Positions 9,054-17,668 of a stretch of DNA of 64,000 nucleotides are shown one piece after another. Position numbers and translations under genes: made by a program. How positions within the stretch are numbered: position 1 is the first letter of the stretch; every line of letters starts with the position of its first letter. This DNA is from Paraburkholderia megapolitana. GTDB lineage: Bacteria; Pseudomonadota; Gammaproteobacteria; Burkholderiales; Burkholderiaceae. Location: positions 930,001 through 994,000 of the forward strand of contig NZ_CP041745.1 of NCBI RefSeq assembly GCF_007556815.1, in the 5' to 3' direction. The notes beneath the pieces were generated by a model that saw nothing but the letters and a program-made list of their open reading frames with translations, did no database searches and was not told the origin of the DNA.

Positions 9054-11056
9054 ATCACGTGGCCGGCGTATCTGCTGCTCCCGCTGCCCATCGTCCGTGG
9101 CGCCTGCCGGCGTTGCTCGCCATTCTCGCGTTGCTGCTTGCGGCTCATACGTTGTCGGTGCGCCTGCCGTTCTCGCAATGGTCCGGCATGCTGTCCGCGT
9201 TCGCCGATCCATCCGCTGCGACGCTGCCGCAACTCGTCGTGCAATACAGCTGGCTGCCGCGTCTCGCGATTTCATTGCTCGCGGGTGCGGCGCTGTCGCT
9301 TGCGGGTGTCGTGTTCCAGCAGGTGCTGCGCAATCCACTCGCCGAGCCGTTGACGCTAGGTGTATCTGCAGGGGCGTATCTCTCGCTGACGATCGCGGCC
9401 GTGTGGGCACCGGCGCTCGTCGCCGATGCGCGCTTCACGATCGCGCTCGCGGGCGCCGCGCTTGCCATGCTCGCGACGATGGCGCTGACCTGGCGCAAGG
9501 GCTTCGCTGCTGTTTCGGTAGTGCTGGCCGGGATGATCGTGAATCTGTACTGCGGCGCGATCGTGGTGCTGCTCACGGTGATGTTCGAGCGTTCGCTTGC
9601 TGCGGTATTCATCTGGGGTGGCGGTTCGCTCAGTCAGACCGGCTGGCAGACCGTGCTGTGGATGCTGCCGCGCGTTGTTGTCTGCGCAATCGGCGTCGTG
9701 CTGCTGGTGCGTCCGCTCACGCTGTTTTCGCTCGACGATCGCAGTGCGTCGCAGCTCGGTCTGTCGCTTGCGTGGGCACGCCCGGCTGCGCTCGCAGTCG
9801 CAGTCGTGCTCAGCGCTTTCGTGGCCAGCGCCGTCGGCGTGATCGGCTTTATCGGCCTGGCGGGACCGGCGCTCGCGCGGCTCGCGGGCGCGCGACGTCT
9901 GCGCGATCAACTGCTGTGGGCGCCGCTTACCGGCGCGGCCTTGCTTGCGCTCGCCGACCAGGCGGTGCAGTGCCTGCCCGGCGCGTTCGGCGAACTGCTA
10001 CCTACCGGTGCGGCGTTCGCTCTGTTCGGTGGGCCGTTGTTGTTGTGGCTGCTGCGGCGCTTTCGTATCGAAGGTCCGCGCCCCGTAGCCGCCGATGCAG
10101 CCGCGCCGCGTCGTGCACCGTTGCCGCTCGGCCTGCTGCTCGGGGCGCTGCTGGTAGTGGCGATCGTCGTGTCGCTGCGCTTTGCGAAGACGCTGCACGG
10201 CTGGCACTGGACCGGCGCCGCCGAATGGGCCCGCGTCGAATTCTGGCGCGTGCCGCGGCTCGTCGCCTCGGTGTCGGCGGGTGTGATGCTGGCGCTGGCC
10301 GGCACGCTGCTGCAACGCGTGACCGGCAATCCAATGGCGAGCCCCGAACTGCTCGGCGTGAGCGGCGGGGCGATGCTCGGCACGCTCGTGGGAGCCGTAC
10401 TGATGCCCGCGCCGTCGGCGCTCGGGCTGCTAGGCGCAGCGGGCGTCGGCGCATTGCTGTTTCTGCTCGCAATCGTCATGCTCGGACGACGCAATCAGTT
10501 CGCGCCGGGACATCTGCTGCTTGCGGGTGTCGCGCTCAGTGCGCTGTCGCAATCGGTGATCGTTCTTGCGACCGCGAGCGGCAGTGGCTACGCGACGTTG
10601 TTGCGCACGCTGATGTACGGCTCGACGTACCTCGTCAGTCCGGCGACTGCGCTCGTCGTGTGCGTGTGTGCGTTGCTTGCCATCGCCGTTGCGTGGCTCT
10701 GCGGACGCTGGCTCGATATCCTGCCGCTCGGCGCGAACGTCGCCGATGCGCTCGGTGTCGGCACGCGGCGAGCGCGGCTCACGCTGCTGGTGATCGCGGC
10801 GATACTGACTGCGGGCGCGACTACGGTGTTGGGGCCGATGTCGTTCGTCGGGTTGATGGCACCGCATCTTGCGCGGCTGCTCGGCTTTCCGCGCGCGCGC
10901 TCACAGATGCTGATCGCGGCGATGCTCGGCGGGCTGTTGATGGTGGTCGCCGACTGGCTCGGGCGCAATCTCGTGTTCCCGCAGCAGATGCCGGCGGGTG
11001 TGCTGGCGACGTTGATCGGTGGTCCGTATTTGATGTGGCTGTTGCGCCGCCGTTGA
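9050..11056 (+). CDS. Ferric-siderophore ABC permease, tandem double-length (FhuB-like)
   Basis: About 668 residues from the ATG at 9050. This start overlaps the binding-protein stop; the frame is open further upstream, but that region is coding for fhuD in another frame. Two FecCD/BtuC-type halves are fused head to tail. The first contains AGAALSLAGVVFQQVLRNPLAEPLTLGVSAGA, and the second repeats this pattern (AGVMLALAGTLLQRVTGNPMASPELLGVSGGA). Each half has about ten predicted membrane helices. One chain thus forms the whole inner-membrane channel, as in E. coli FhuB (about 660 residues). No ATPase gene (FhuC) or ferric reductase lies next to it, so the ATPase must come from elsewhere, probably left of the window. 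Confidence 0.92.
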   Translation: MNHVAGVSAAPAAHRPWRLPALLAILALLLAAHTLSVRLPFSQWSGMLSAFADPSAATLPQLVVQYSWLPRLAISLLAGAALSLAGVVFQQVLRNPLAEPLTLGVSAGAYLSLTIAAVWAPALVADARFTIALAGAALAMLATMALTWRKGFAAVSVVLAGMIVNLYCGAIVVLLTVMFERSLAAVFIWGGGSLSQTGWQTVLWMLPRVVVCAIGVVLLVRPLTLFSLDDRSASQLGLSLAWARPAALAVAVVLSAFVASAVGVIGFIGLAGPALARLAGARRLRDQLLWAPLTGAALLALADQAVQCLPGAFGELLPTGAAFALFGGPLLLWLLRRFRIEGPRPVAADAAAPRRAPLPLGLLLGALLVVAIVVSLRFAKTLHGWHWTGAAEWARVEFWRVPRLVASVSAGVMLALAGTLLQRVTGNPMASPELLGVSGGAMLGTLVGAVLMPAPSALGLLGAAGVGALLFLLAIVMLGRRNQFAPGHLLLAGVALSALSQSVIVLATASGSGYATLLRTLMYGSTYLVSPATALVVCVCALLAIAVAWLCGRWLDILPLGANVADALGVGTRRARLTLLVIAAILTAGATTVLGPMSFVGLMAPHLARLLGFPRARSQMLIAAMLGGLLMVVADWLGRNLVFPQQMPAGVLATLIGGPYLMWLLRRR

Positions 11057-11082
11057 TGGTGCGATAGCGGTGAGTATTTGCT

Positions 11083-11115
11083 CCGAAGGGCTCGCTTGCG
11101 AGCCCTTCGGTTTTT
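11083..11115. terminator. Rho-independent terminator between convergent fhuB-like and choX-like genes
   Basis: Perfect hairpin with arms CCGAAGGGCTCGC and GAGCCCTTCGG, a short loop and a run of five T on the plus strand. It ends the siderophore transcript; the stem may also serve the minus-strand gene. Confidence 0.85.
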
Positions 11116-11154
11116 GGTGCGGCAGCGCGTGTTGATCGCGCAGATGTTGCGTCG

Positions 11155-12102
11155 TTATTGCACGCCGAGCGCGTGCTTCACCGCGGCGATCCCGTTACTG
11201 CCGTCGAACGCGCTCACGCCGGCCAGCCATTCATCGAGCGCCCGCGGATTGCCCTTAAGCCAGCTTTGCGCAACCACCGTCGGGTCTTGATGATCCATGA
11301 TCGGCACCATCAGATGGTTTTCCATGTCGGTGGTGAACTGCAGGTTGGTCAGTAACCGACCGACGTTCGGGCAACGCTGCATATAGTCGGTCGGCACGAC
11401 CGTGAAGACTTTGGCCGAGCCGTAGTTCGGACCGAACACGTCGTCGCCGCCGCTCAGGTAGGCGATCTTGTAGTCGACGTTCATTGGATGCGGCTCCCAC
11501 GCGAGGAACACGATCATCTTGTGATCGCGGATCTGCCTGCCGACCTGCACCAGCATCGCAGCCTCGCTCGACTCCACCAGCTTGAAACCACCCAGCCCGA
11601 ACTGGTTGGTGTCGATCATCTTTTGCACATGCGCGTTGCCGTTATTGCCCGCGCCGATTCCGTAGATCTTGCCGTCCAGTTGATCGCGGAACTTCGCGAT
11701 GTCGGCGAAGCTCTTCAGACCCGCGTCGGCTGCGTAGGCGGGGACCGCAAGCGTGTATTTCGCACCCACGAGGTTCGGTCGTTCCAGCACCTTCAGCGCA
11801 CCGGCCTGCACGAAAGGCACGACCGTCGATGTCATGCTCGGGTCCCAGTAACCCAGGAACGCGTCGATCTGCTTTTTCTTGATCCCGGCGAAGACGATGG
11901 GCGGCGACGCGATCGTTTTGGTCGGCTGGTAACCGAGATCCTGCAACAGCGCGCTCGCGATGCCCGTGGTCGCGGCGATATCGCTCCAGCCGACATCGCC
12001 GAAGGTTACGCTGCGGCAGGCTTCTGGGTCCCGCGCATAGGCGCTGCCGAGCAGCGCAAGCGATGCGAGGCATGCGCCAGCCAGTTGTACGACGCGTTTC
12101 AT
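11155..12102 (-). CDS. choX: Choline/glycine-betaine ABC transporter substrate-binding protein (ChoX-like)
   Basis: 315 residues from the ATG at 12102, chosen because GGAG sits just upstream and a clear signal peptide follows (MKRVVQLAGACLASLALLGS, cleavage near AYA). The mature protein belongs to the OpuAC/ProX family: CRSVTFGDVGWSDIAATTGIASALLQDLGY at its start, aromatic ligand-box residues such as the W in FLGYWDPSM, and a long C-terminal lobe. The residue pattern is closest to choline-binding ChoX. It delivers a quaternary amine to an inner-membrane ABC permease, but no permease or ATPase gene is adjacent, so it is an orphan component here. Carnitine or betaine remain possible ligands. 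Confidence 0.85.
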   Translation of the reverse strand: MKRVVQLAGACLASLALLGSAYARDPEACRSVTFGDVGWSDIAATTGIASALLQDLGYQPTKTIASPPIVFAGIKKKQIDAFLGYWDPSMTSTVVPFVQAGALKVLERPNLVGAKYTLAVPAYAADAGLKSFADIAKFRDQLDGKIYGIGAGNNGNAHVQKMIDTNQFGLGGFKLVESSEAAMLVQVGRQIRDHKMIVFLAWEPHPMNVDYKIAYLSGGDDVFGPNYGSAKVFTVVPTDYMQRCPNVGRLLTNLQFTTDMENHLMVPIMDHQDPTVVAQSWLKGNPRALDEWLAGVSAFDGSNGIAAVKHALGVQ

Positions 12103-12380
12103 CAAGTGGTCTCCTTCATGGGAATCATGGAAAAGGTCGGCGCAGACAGCGGACGCCCGTCGTTTGCGGATCCGATAACCTGGGAACCTGGGTACCTCGG
12201 TCTCGGTCGGTTGCGACGAGCATAAATTCAAATACACAAAATCACAAGTTTGCAAAAATAAGCACAGAATGGACGACCGCGGCTCGGCTCGGACCTTTGA
12301 AGCACCCAATGGATATGCTAGATTTGCTCCGCCAATCGCAGCCGCATTGAGATTCGCAAGAACATTCGATAAGACCGGGA

Positions 12381-12737
12381 ATGGAGAGTGCTATGTGGAT
12401 CGTGGTGATTGGCCTGCTTGCGAACCTGCTGATGTCGTACGCGGCCTACTCCGATTTTGCGGACATGGCGGCCATGGGTTTGCCCCCATCGATAACAAGC
12501 GCCCTGGTTTATGTGCTGGTATTTTTCTGGGCGCTTTCTCTGGCCGGTTTGATCCTGATCCTTACTGGAAAGAAGAAGCCTGGCGCGATCATGGTGATCG
12601 TCGGTTCGATCATTGTGATTCCGGTGGGACTGATTGCGATCATCGGTGCCCGCAACGTGATCAAGAGTCTAGGCAACGATCTCGACGCGCGCCGCAAGCT
12701 GGCGCCTGGCGGCGACGCTGCGCCGCCGTCCGTATGA
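12381..12737 (+). CDS. Small integral membrane protein, unknown function
   Basis: 118 residues with three hydrophobic segments (about 5-25, 40-62 and 70-92) and a charged C-terminal tail. An alternative start at 12393 has the better ribosome-binding site (GGAGAG at 12383-12388) and would remove four residues. I do not recognise a family. It is followed after 25 nt by another membrane protein with similar small size, so the two may be co-transcribed. Confidence 0.6.
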   Translation: MESAMWIVVIGLLANLLMSYAAYSDFADMAAMGLPPSITSALVYVLVFFWALSLAGLILILTGKKKPGAIMVIVGSIIVIPVGLIAIIGARNVIKSLGNDLDARRKLAPGGDAAPPSV

Positions 12738-12762
12738 CGCCGGATCGAGCGCGGGTGCGACC

Positions 12763-13236
12763 ATGAACGACAGTGGCCGGATGCCCGACATCCTGGAAGT
12801 ACGCGCGACGCGTGGTGCATCGTCGACGATCGTGCTCGGCGGCGTTCTGCTGCTCGTCTCGATCTTTCTGGTGATCGCGCTCGACGATCTGTATGGCCTC
12901 GCCGGCCTGGGCGGTCTCGGTACGTCGGCTGCCGTGATGATCGTGGTCGGTATCTGGAGATTGAAGAGCGCACGCGTGACCTTCCGTCACGATCACTTCG
13001 AAACGAAGGTCGCACCGGCTGTGGGCTGGCATTCGGTGCTCTATTCCGAAGTGACGCAAGTGGAGCAGAAAGGCAAACTGCTGACGCTCTACTACCGCAA
13101 GCACAACGTTGTCGGCACTGCCAGACCGACGCGCGTGAAAATCGGCCTCAACGAAATGCAGGATGACGAGCGCGACGGTTGTATTGCTGCGTTTCGTGCG
13201 CGTCTACCAGCGAGGGTTTTTCAGAGCGCGCGCTAG
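12763..13236 (+). CDS. Membrane protein with two transmembrane helices and a soluble C-terminal domain
   Basis: 157 residues. Two hydrophobic helices (about residues 22-40 and 45-66) are followed by a soluble portion with alternating beta-like segments (VTFRHDHFETKV, SVLYSEVTQVEQKGKLLTLYYRK). That pattern resembles bacterial PH-like domains found in small membrane proteins, but this is an impression, not a family match. It is likely in one unit with the membrane protein just upstream. Confidence 0.6.
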   Translation: MNDSGRMPDILEVRATRGASSTIVLGGVLLLVSIFLVIALDDLYGLAGLGGLGTSAAVMIVVGIWRLKSARVTFRHDHFETKVAPAVGWHSVLYSEVTQVEQKGKLLTLYYRKHNVVGTARPTRVKIGLNEMQDDERDGCIAAFRARLPARVFQSAR

Positions 13237-13238
13237 AC

Positions 13239-13355
13239 ATGAAGTGCGTCGTGTGTGGCGGTGCTCACCGGACGATGCCGATGGGACTGTACGTGTGGGA
13301 GAAAATGCGTACGGACTGCCCGTCGTGGGCAGTCCGTCGCTATCGGCTGAACTAG
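13239..13355 (+). CDS. Possible 38-residue CxxC microprotein
   Basis: A small open frame beginning two bases after the preceding stop encodes MKCVVCGGAHRTMPMG and so on, with a CxxC pair and a third cysteine later. There is no convincing ribosome-binding site, though coupling to the upstream gene is possible. A 10-bp hairpin (13312-13336) lies inside it, so the region may instead be only a transcript end. Low confidence. Confidence 0.2.
   Translation: MKCVVCGGAHRTMPMGLYVWEKMRTDCPSWAVRRYRLN
13312..13336. terminator. Hairpin between convergent genes, probable terminator stem
   Basis: Arms CGGACTGCCC and GGGCAGTCCG, perfect 10-bp stem with loop GTCGT, between the plus-strand membrane-protein genes and the minus-strand rcnB-like gene. 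There is no long T-run on either side. Confidence 0.45.
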
Positions 13356-13368
13356 CTAGTCTCCGGCC

Positions 13369-13731
13369 TTACTGCCCGGAGACCAGGACGTCCGCAATGA
13401 CGCCGGTCGCAATGGCGGCCAGCACGTAGTCGCCATTCACCCCGACCCAGTGATAGCCGCGCGGCGGCTGGCGTAGCCCATGGCCACGCCAGTCGTCGAC
13501 TGCGTAATTGCGGTCCCGGTACTCGGTCGGGAGGCGGTCGCCGCGATGCCAGTCGCTATGCGGAATAGGGCCGCCTTCTCTATGAACATCGGCGTCATGG
13601 TAGCCATGGCCGCCGCGGGGGCCGCCGTGCTCTGGGCCTTGCCGCGGACCATCCGGACGTTGCTGGGCGAGGGCTGAGGTTGTTCCCAGCAGCGAAACCA
13701 GGACTAGCTGTGCGATCGTTTTTGTCTTCAT
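13369..13731 (-). CDS. RcnB-family periplasmic protein
   Basis: 120 residues from the ATG at 13731, which begins a signal peptide (MKTKTIAQLVLVSLLGTTSALAQ). A Gly/His/Pro-rich linker follows (GPEHGGPRGGHGYHDADVHREGG), then the RcnB signature: RGDRLPTEYRDRNYAVDDWRGHGLRQPPRGYHWV with a C-terminal hydrophobic segment. RcnB-family proteins in enterics act in nickel/cobalt homeostasis. Burkholderia genomes carry many members of unknown function. No metal efflux gene is adjacent, so a metal role here is only inferred from the family and the His-rich linker. Confidence 0.85.
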   Translation of the reverse strand: MKTKTIAQLVLVSLLGTTSALAQQRPDGPRQGPEHGGPRGGHGYHDADVHREGGPIPHSDWHRGDRLPTEYRDRNYAVDDWRGHGLRQPPRGYHWVGVNGDYVLAAIATGVIADVLVSGQ

Positions 13732-13921
13732 GTACGTGTCTCTCGATAAGGGAGTCGATGACGGTACAGGCAGTGTCGGTGCGCAAGCCCCAGGCCAGCG
13801 GGCTGGTGACACGGCCAGCGTTACGCTCGCGGCGCGGCCGTTCGAGGTCTGGGACCCGATGGCTACGATGCGATGACGTGCGCACATGATCGCATGGATC
13901 GTGTAAGCGTCGCATGAACGG

Positions 13922-15646
13922 TCAGTGACGGGCCAGTTCGTCGCGGACGGCGGCGAGCCACAGGGCCACCGCATGCGCGCCGGGGTCGGCAAAACCCAAT
14001 GCGCGATCGCCGACGTAGCTGGAGCGGCCAAGGCGCGGTTGCATCGAAGCGGTACTTGCTGCGCCTGTGCGGGCTGCATCGACGGCGGCCTGTAACGCAG
14101 CGCCGTTGTTGTGCGATTGCGCGAGCGCGGCCCGCAGCGCGTCGGCCGCCGGGTGCAGCGCGTCGACCATCGTGCGGTCGCCGGGATGGGCGCCGCCCAG
14201 TTCCATTACACCATCGACGGCCGCCGTGAATGCCGTCGACCAGTTGCCGGCAGCGGGGGCGCCGACCGCGGAGGATGCATCCAGTGCCGCGGCCGCGCGC
14301 ATCAGCATCACTGCATAGAGCGGCCCCGAGGTGCCGCCCACGACGCGTCTGACCGTCGCGGCCAGGGCACGCAATACCGCACCCGGCGACGTGGCCGCCG
14401 GATAACCGTCGATCTCGTCCAGGATGCCGTGCGCCGCGCGCGCGAGGCTGATGCCGAGGTCGCCGTCGCCGACGCGCTGATCCATCGTGGTCAGTTCTGG
14501 CTCGGCCTCGAGCAGGCACGCGCATACCGCTTCGATGGCCCGACGCAGGGTCGAGCTGGGCGCGAGCCCGGCGACGTGCGTGCCGGTTGGCACAGCCGGG
14601 GCGACCGGGGCAGCCTTCGTTGCAGCACGTGCCACACGCCCACCTGAGGTCGGCCACGCGCTCGTCAGCGCAGGGGCATCGAGCCATGCAAGCCGTTGAT
14701 CGTCGACGCGCAGCAACGTGAGCGATACACCGGCCATCTCGAGTGCGCTCAGGAACGTACCGGCCCACGCACGTTCGACCTGGAGCTGACGCGCGCCGAG
14801 ATAGCGCAACGCTGCACCGGCGACGATGTTCAGTTCGCTCGACGGCGTGCCGCCCAGGTTGTTGACGAGCAATGCGACGCGGTCACCGGCGCGTAGCGAT
14901 CGATCGTCGGCGATGTGTGCGAGCAGACGCTCGACGATCCGGTCGGCCGCTTCGAGCGTGCCGCGCTGCACACCGGGTTCGCCGTGAATGCCGAGACCCC
15001 ATTCGATCTCGTCGCCGGCCAGTTCGAACCCTGGCTTGCCGGCGGCCGGCACCGTGCAGGACGTGAGTGCTACGCCCATCGTGCCGAGTTCCGCGGCGAC
15101 GGCGCGCGCGACCCGCGCGACCTCGTCGAGCGAACGGCCTTCGGCGGCGGCCGCTCCGGCGATCTTGTGCACCAGCACCGTCCCCGCGAGCCCACGGCGC
15201 CCCGCGTGCGCACCGCCCGCCGAGAGCGCCACGTCGTCGGCCACGACCGCCATTTCGACGGCGATGCCTTCGGCGCGCGCGATTTCTGCGGCGAGACCGA
15301 AGTTCAGGCGGTCGCCGGTGTAACTCTTGACGATGAGCAGCACGCCCGCAGGGCCGGCCACGGCCCGGATCGCGTCGAGCACCGCGTCGACCGATGGCGA
15401 CGTGAACACTTCGCCCGCGACCGCCGCGCTCAGCATGCCCGCGCCGACATAGCCGCCGTGCGCGGGTTCGTGGCCGGAGCCGCCTCCCGAAATCAGCGCG
15501 ACTTCGCCGCGCGCGGCAGCCGCTGCGGCGTCTGCGCGCACGACGATCGTGGTGCCTTGTAGCAACGCCAGGTTCGGGTTCAGCGCGGCCAGTCCGTCGA
15601 GCATCTCGGGTACGACGGAGGCGACATCGTTGATGAGTTTTTTCAT
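13922..15646 (-). CDS. dhaKL: Dihydroxyacetone kinase, fused DhaK-DhaL (ATP-dependent)
   Basis: 574 residues, phosphorylating dihydroxyacetone to dihydroxyacetone phosphate using ATP. The N-terminal DhaK domain (about 1-330) has the substrate loop GGGSGHEPAHGGYVG (from 54) and the covalent-binding histidine in GLGIHGEPG (His221). A proline/alanine linker leads to the C-terminal DhaL nucleotide domain (about 360-574) with the Mg-binding DQRVGDGDLG motif and the GGTSGPLYA loop. This is the Citrobacter/eukaryote type of single-chain kinase, not the PTS-dependent DhaKLM type, and no DhaM is present. Neighbours give no glycerol context. Related kinases act on triose or erythrulose, so the sugar is inferred from the family. 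Confidence 0.93.
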   Translation of the reverse strand: MKKLINDVASVVPEMLDGLAALNPNLALLQGTTIVVRADAAAAAARGEVALISGGGSGHEPAHGGYVGAGMLSAAVAGEVFTSPSVDAVLDAIRAVAGPAGVLLIVKSYTGDRLNFGLAAEIARAEGIAVEMAVVADDVALSAGGAHAGRRGLAGTVLVHKIAGAAAAEGRSLDEVARVARAVAAELGTMGVALTSCTVPAAGKPGFELAGDEIEWGLGIHGEPGVQRGTLEAADRIVERLLAHIADDRSLRAGDRVALLVNNLGGTPSSELNIVAGAALRYLGARQLQVERAWAGTFLSALEMAGVSLTLLRVDDQRLAWLDAPALTSAWPTSGGRVARAATKAAPVAPAVPTGTHVAGLAPSSTLRRAIEAVCACLLEAEPELTTMDQRVGDGDLGISLARAAHGILDEIDGYPAATSPGAVLRALAATVRRVVGGTSGPLYAVMLMRAAAALDASSAVGAPAAGNWSTAFTAAVDGVMELGGAHPGDRTMVDALHPAADALRAALAQSHNNGAALQAAVDAARTGAASTASMQPRLGRSSYVGDRALGFADPGAHAVALWLAAVRDELARH

Positions 15647-15762
15647 GGTCGGGTGGATCCTCGGAAGACTGGGAGGCGTTGGAAGCGCTGAAAGTGGCCG
15701 GCGTTTTTCAGGTGCCTGTTGCGGCTGCTGAACATGATAGATCGGCCGGCGGCGGGTTTGTG

Positions 15763-16086
15763 CTAACGCAGGAACTTCCCGACCTTTCGCTCCAGCAACG
15801 CGATCAGTTCAGGCTGCATGAAGGTATAGCGGTCCGGGATGTCGAGACACACCAGTCTTTTGCTCTTCAGATGCGCAGCGAAGGCTTTCGACAGTCTGGC
15901 CTTGTGCGCCGACTCCATCACGAAGACGATATCGGCCCATGCGAGCTGCTCGATCGACAGCACGGTCACTGCATCGGGCGCGAGGCCTGCCGAATCTGTC
16001 TCGATGCCGGGCCAGCTCGAGAACACTTCTTCCGCAGTCGGGCTGCGCAAGCGGTTCCGGCTACAGATGAAGAGTGCGCGCGTCAC
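15763..16086 (-). CDS. Low-molecular-weight protein-tyrosine-phosphatase-like protein
   Basis: 107 residues. It has the C-x5-R phosphate loop right at the N-terminus (CSRNRLRSPT, Cys8 and Arg14) and a late DIPDRY segment that corresponds to the general-acid Asp loop of low-molecular-weight tyrosine phosphatases. It is shorter than classic members (about 150 residues) and has a basic loop in place of the usual CxGNxCRS. It belongs to a compact subgroup often seen as stand-alone genes in Burkholderia and Pseudomonas. The substrate is unknown. The rhomboid gene ends 37 nt upstream on the same strand. Confidence 0.8.
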   Translation of the reverse strand: MTRALFICSRNRLRSPTAEEVFSSWPGIETDSAGLAPDAVTVLSIEQLAWADIVFVMESAHKARLSKAFAAHLKSKRLVCLDIPDRYTFMQPELIALLERKVGKFLR

Positions 16087-16123
16087 GTCTTTCGTTCCTG
16101 CAAGGTCATTGTTTGGCTCACGC

Positions 16124-17668
16124 TCAGCGACGCGCAGCCAGCTTCACGACCAGCGCATGCTCGCGTCTCGCATCCTCGAGCACGGCCTTGATCTTCTGCG
16201 CATGGGGCGAATCGATACTTTCGTGCGTCGTGGAAGCGTCGGCGAGCCCGAGCATCGCGTGTCGCATGTCGTCGTAGTAGCGAAGCAACGCGGCTCGCAG
16301 TGGCTCGCGCGCCGAGCCCGGAGGCAACGGCGTGTTGTTGATCCGCTGATACAGCGCATCCCACTCCGGCCAGAGCGCAGTGCGTATCTTGGCTTCGAAC
16401 TCGGTGCGCTGCGCTGGCACGTGCGCCATTTTCGCCACGCTCTGCAGGTCCATGAGCGCCTTTTGTTCCGCAGCCGACTGCTGCTGCAGCGCGAGCGCGA
16501 AGGCTCGTTCCTCGCGTGCCTCCGGACTTGTATTCGAGCGTACCGCGAGGAAAAGGAGCGCAGCCGAGACGAACGCGGCAAGCGATACCGCGAGGAGTGC
16601 GGTATCGCGTGGATCGCTGCGGGCCTCGGCGGGATCGACGGGCTGAGCCAGCAACCAGCCCATCAGCAGGCCCGCACAGAGACCGCCGACATGCGCGGCA
16701 TTATCGGTGCCACGATTCGTGAGGCCGTTGAACAGGCCAAACGCCACCACGAGAATGGCCGAGCGAAATCGCTGCGCGCGGATCGTCGCTGGCATGCTCG
16801 AACGATAGCGGATCACATACGCCAGCAACGCGCCGAGCACGCCGAAGATCGCCCCCGACGCACCCGCACTGTTGAGATTGGGATGCCAGTAAAGGCTGAC
16901 CAGACTCGCTGTAAGCCCCGAGAATAGATAAAGCGCGGCGAAGCGCAGGTTGCCGAACAGGCGCTCGACGATCATGCCCACCTGGGCGAGCACGATCATG
17001 TTGAAGGCGACGTGCGTGAGACTGAAGTGGACGAAGACCGCCGTGATCAGCCGCCACCATTCGCCGTCGAGCGTATTGGGGCCGAAATTGGAACCGAAAG
17101 CGAGCGCCGCGCTGCTACGGATGTTCGGGAAGCCAGCGCCATTGCCCACCATGACCGCGTACACGAGCACATTGAGCGCGATGATTGCCCACGTTACCCA
17201 GACGTAGGGGGTACGCGTTTCCACGCCGTCGAGGAAGCGCTCCAGCGTCTCGGCTGCGGCGGCGAAGCCGGGCGTCATCGTGTTGGGCAACTGCGCGGCG
17301 ATTGCGCGCGCGTCGGGCCGACTCTGCGCCTGGATCAGGATCACGCGGGCCTTGCCTGTTTCGGTAGCGGCTTCGAAGCGCACGAGCCTGCCGGTGACGA
17401 CGACGTTGTGGATGGCTCGCAGCGGCATCTGCAGATCGATTTCGACATCGGCTCCGAACATGCGCCGGGCCAGCGCGAGAATGCGCACGTCGCTGCCTGT
17501 AAACAGGATTGCGCCGCGCGCGCTGAACGAGCGCGCGCGATACTCGCCGCGCCGTTGATACAGCCCCGAACCGTAGGCGATGTCGTAGCGGTCCGCTTTG
17601 GGGGATTCGACGGCGGTGTCGGGGAAGCGTGTCGCCTCACGTCCCCAGGTGGGTTCCTCGCGGCTCAT
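16124..17668 (-). CDS. Rhomboid-family intramembrane serine protease with N-terminal cytosolic domain
   Basis: 514 residues. A soluble N-terminal region (about 1-150) precedes a six-helix rhomboid core (about 155-345). The core shows the HxxxxHxxxN motif (His214, His219, Asn223), the nucleophile in GASGAIFG (Ser271) and the catalytic His326 in AAHVGGL. The catalytic dyad is therefore complete. A seventh hydrophobic segment and a long charged, helical C-terminal domain (about 370-514) follow; this tail is not part of the usual GlpG plan. Its start (ATG at 17668) overlaps the stop of the upstream oxidoreductase gene by 4 nt, indicating translational coupling. Substrates are unknown. Confidence 0.9.
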   Translation of the reverse strand: MSREEPTWGREATRFPDTAVESPKADRYDIAYGSGLYQRRGEYRARSFSARGAILFTGSDVRILALARRMFGADVEIDLQMPLRAIHNVVVTGRLVRFEAATETGKARVILIQAQSRPDARAIAAQLPNTMTPGFAAAAETLERFLDGVETRTPYVWVTWAIIALNVLVYAVMVGNGAGFPNIRSSAALAFGSNFGPNTLDGEWWRLITAVFVHFSLTHVAFNMIVLAQVGMIVERLFGNLRFAALYLFSGLTASLVSLYWHPNLNSAGASGAIFGVLGALLAYVIRYRSSMPATIRAQRFRSAILVVAFGLFNGLTNRGTDNAAHVGGLCAGLLMGWLLAQPVDPAEARSDPRDTALLAVSLAAFVSAALLFLAVRSNTSPEAREERAFALALQQQSAAEQKALMDLQSVAKMAHVPAQRTEFEAKIRTALWPEWDALYQRINNTPLPPGSAREPLRAALLRYYDDMRHAMLGLADASTTHESIDSPHAQKIKAVLEDARREHALVVKLAARR

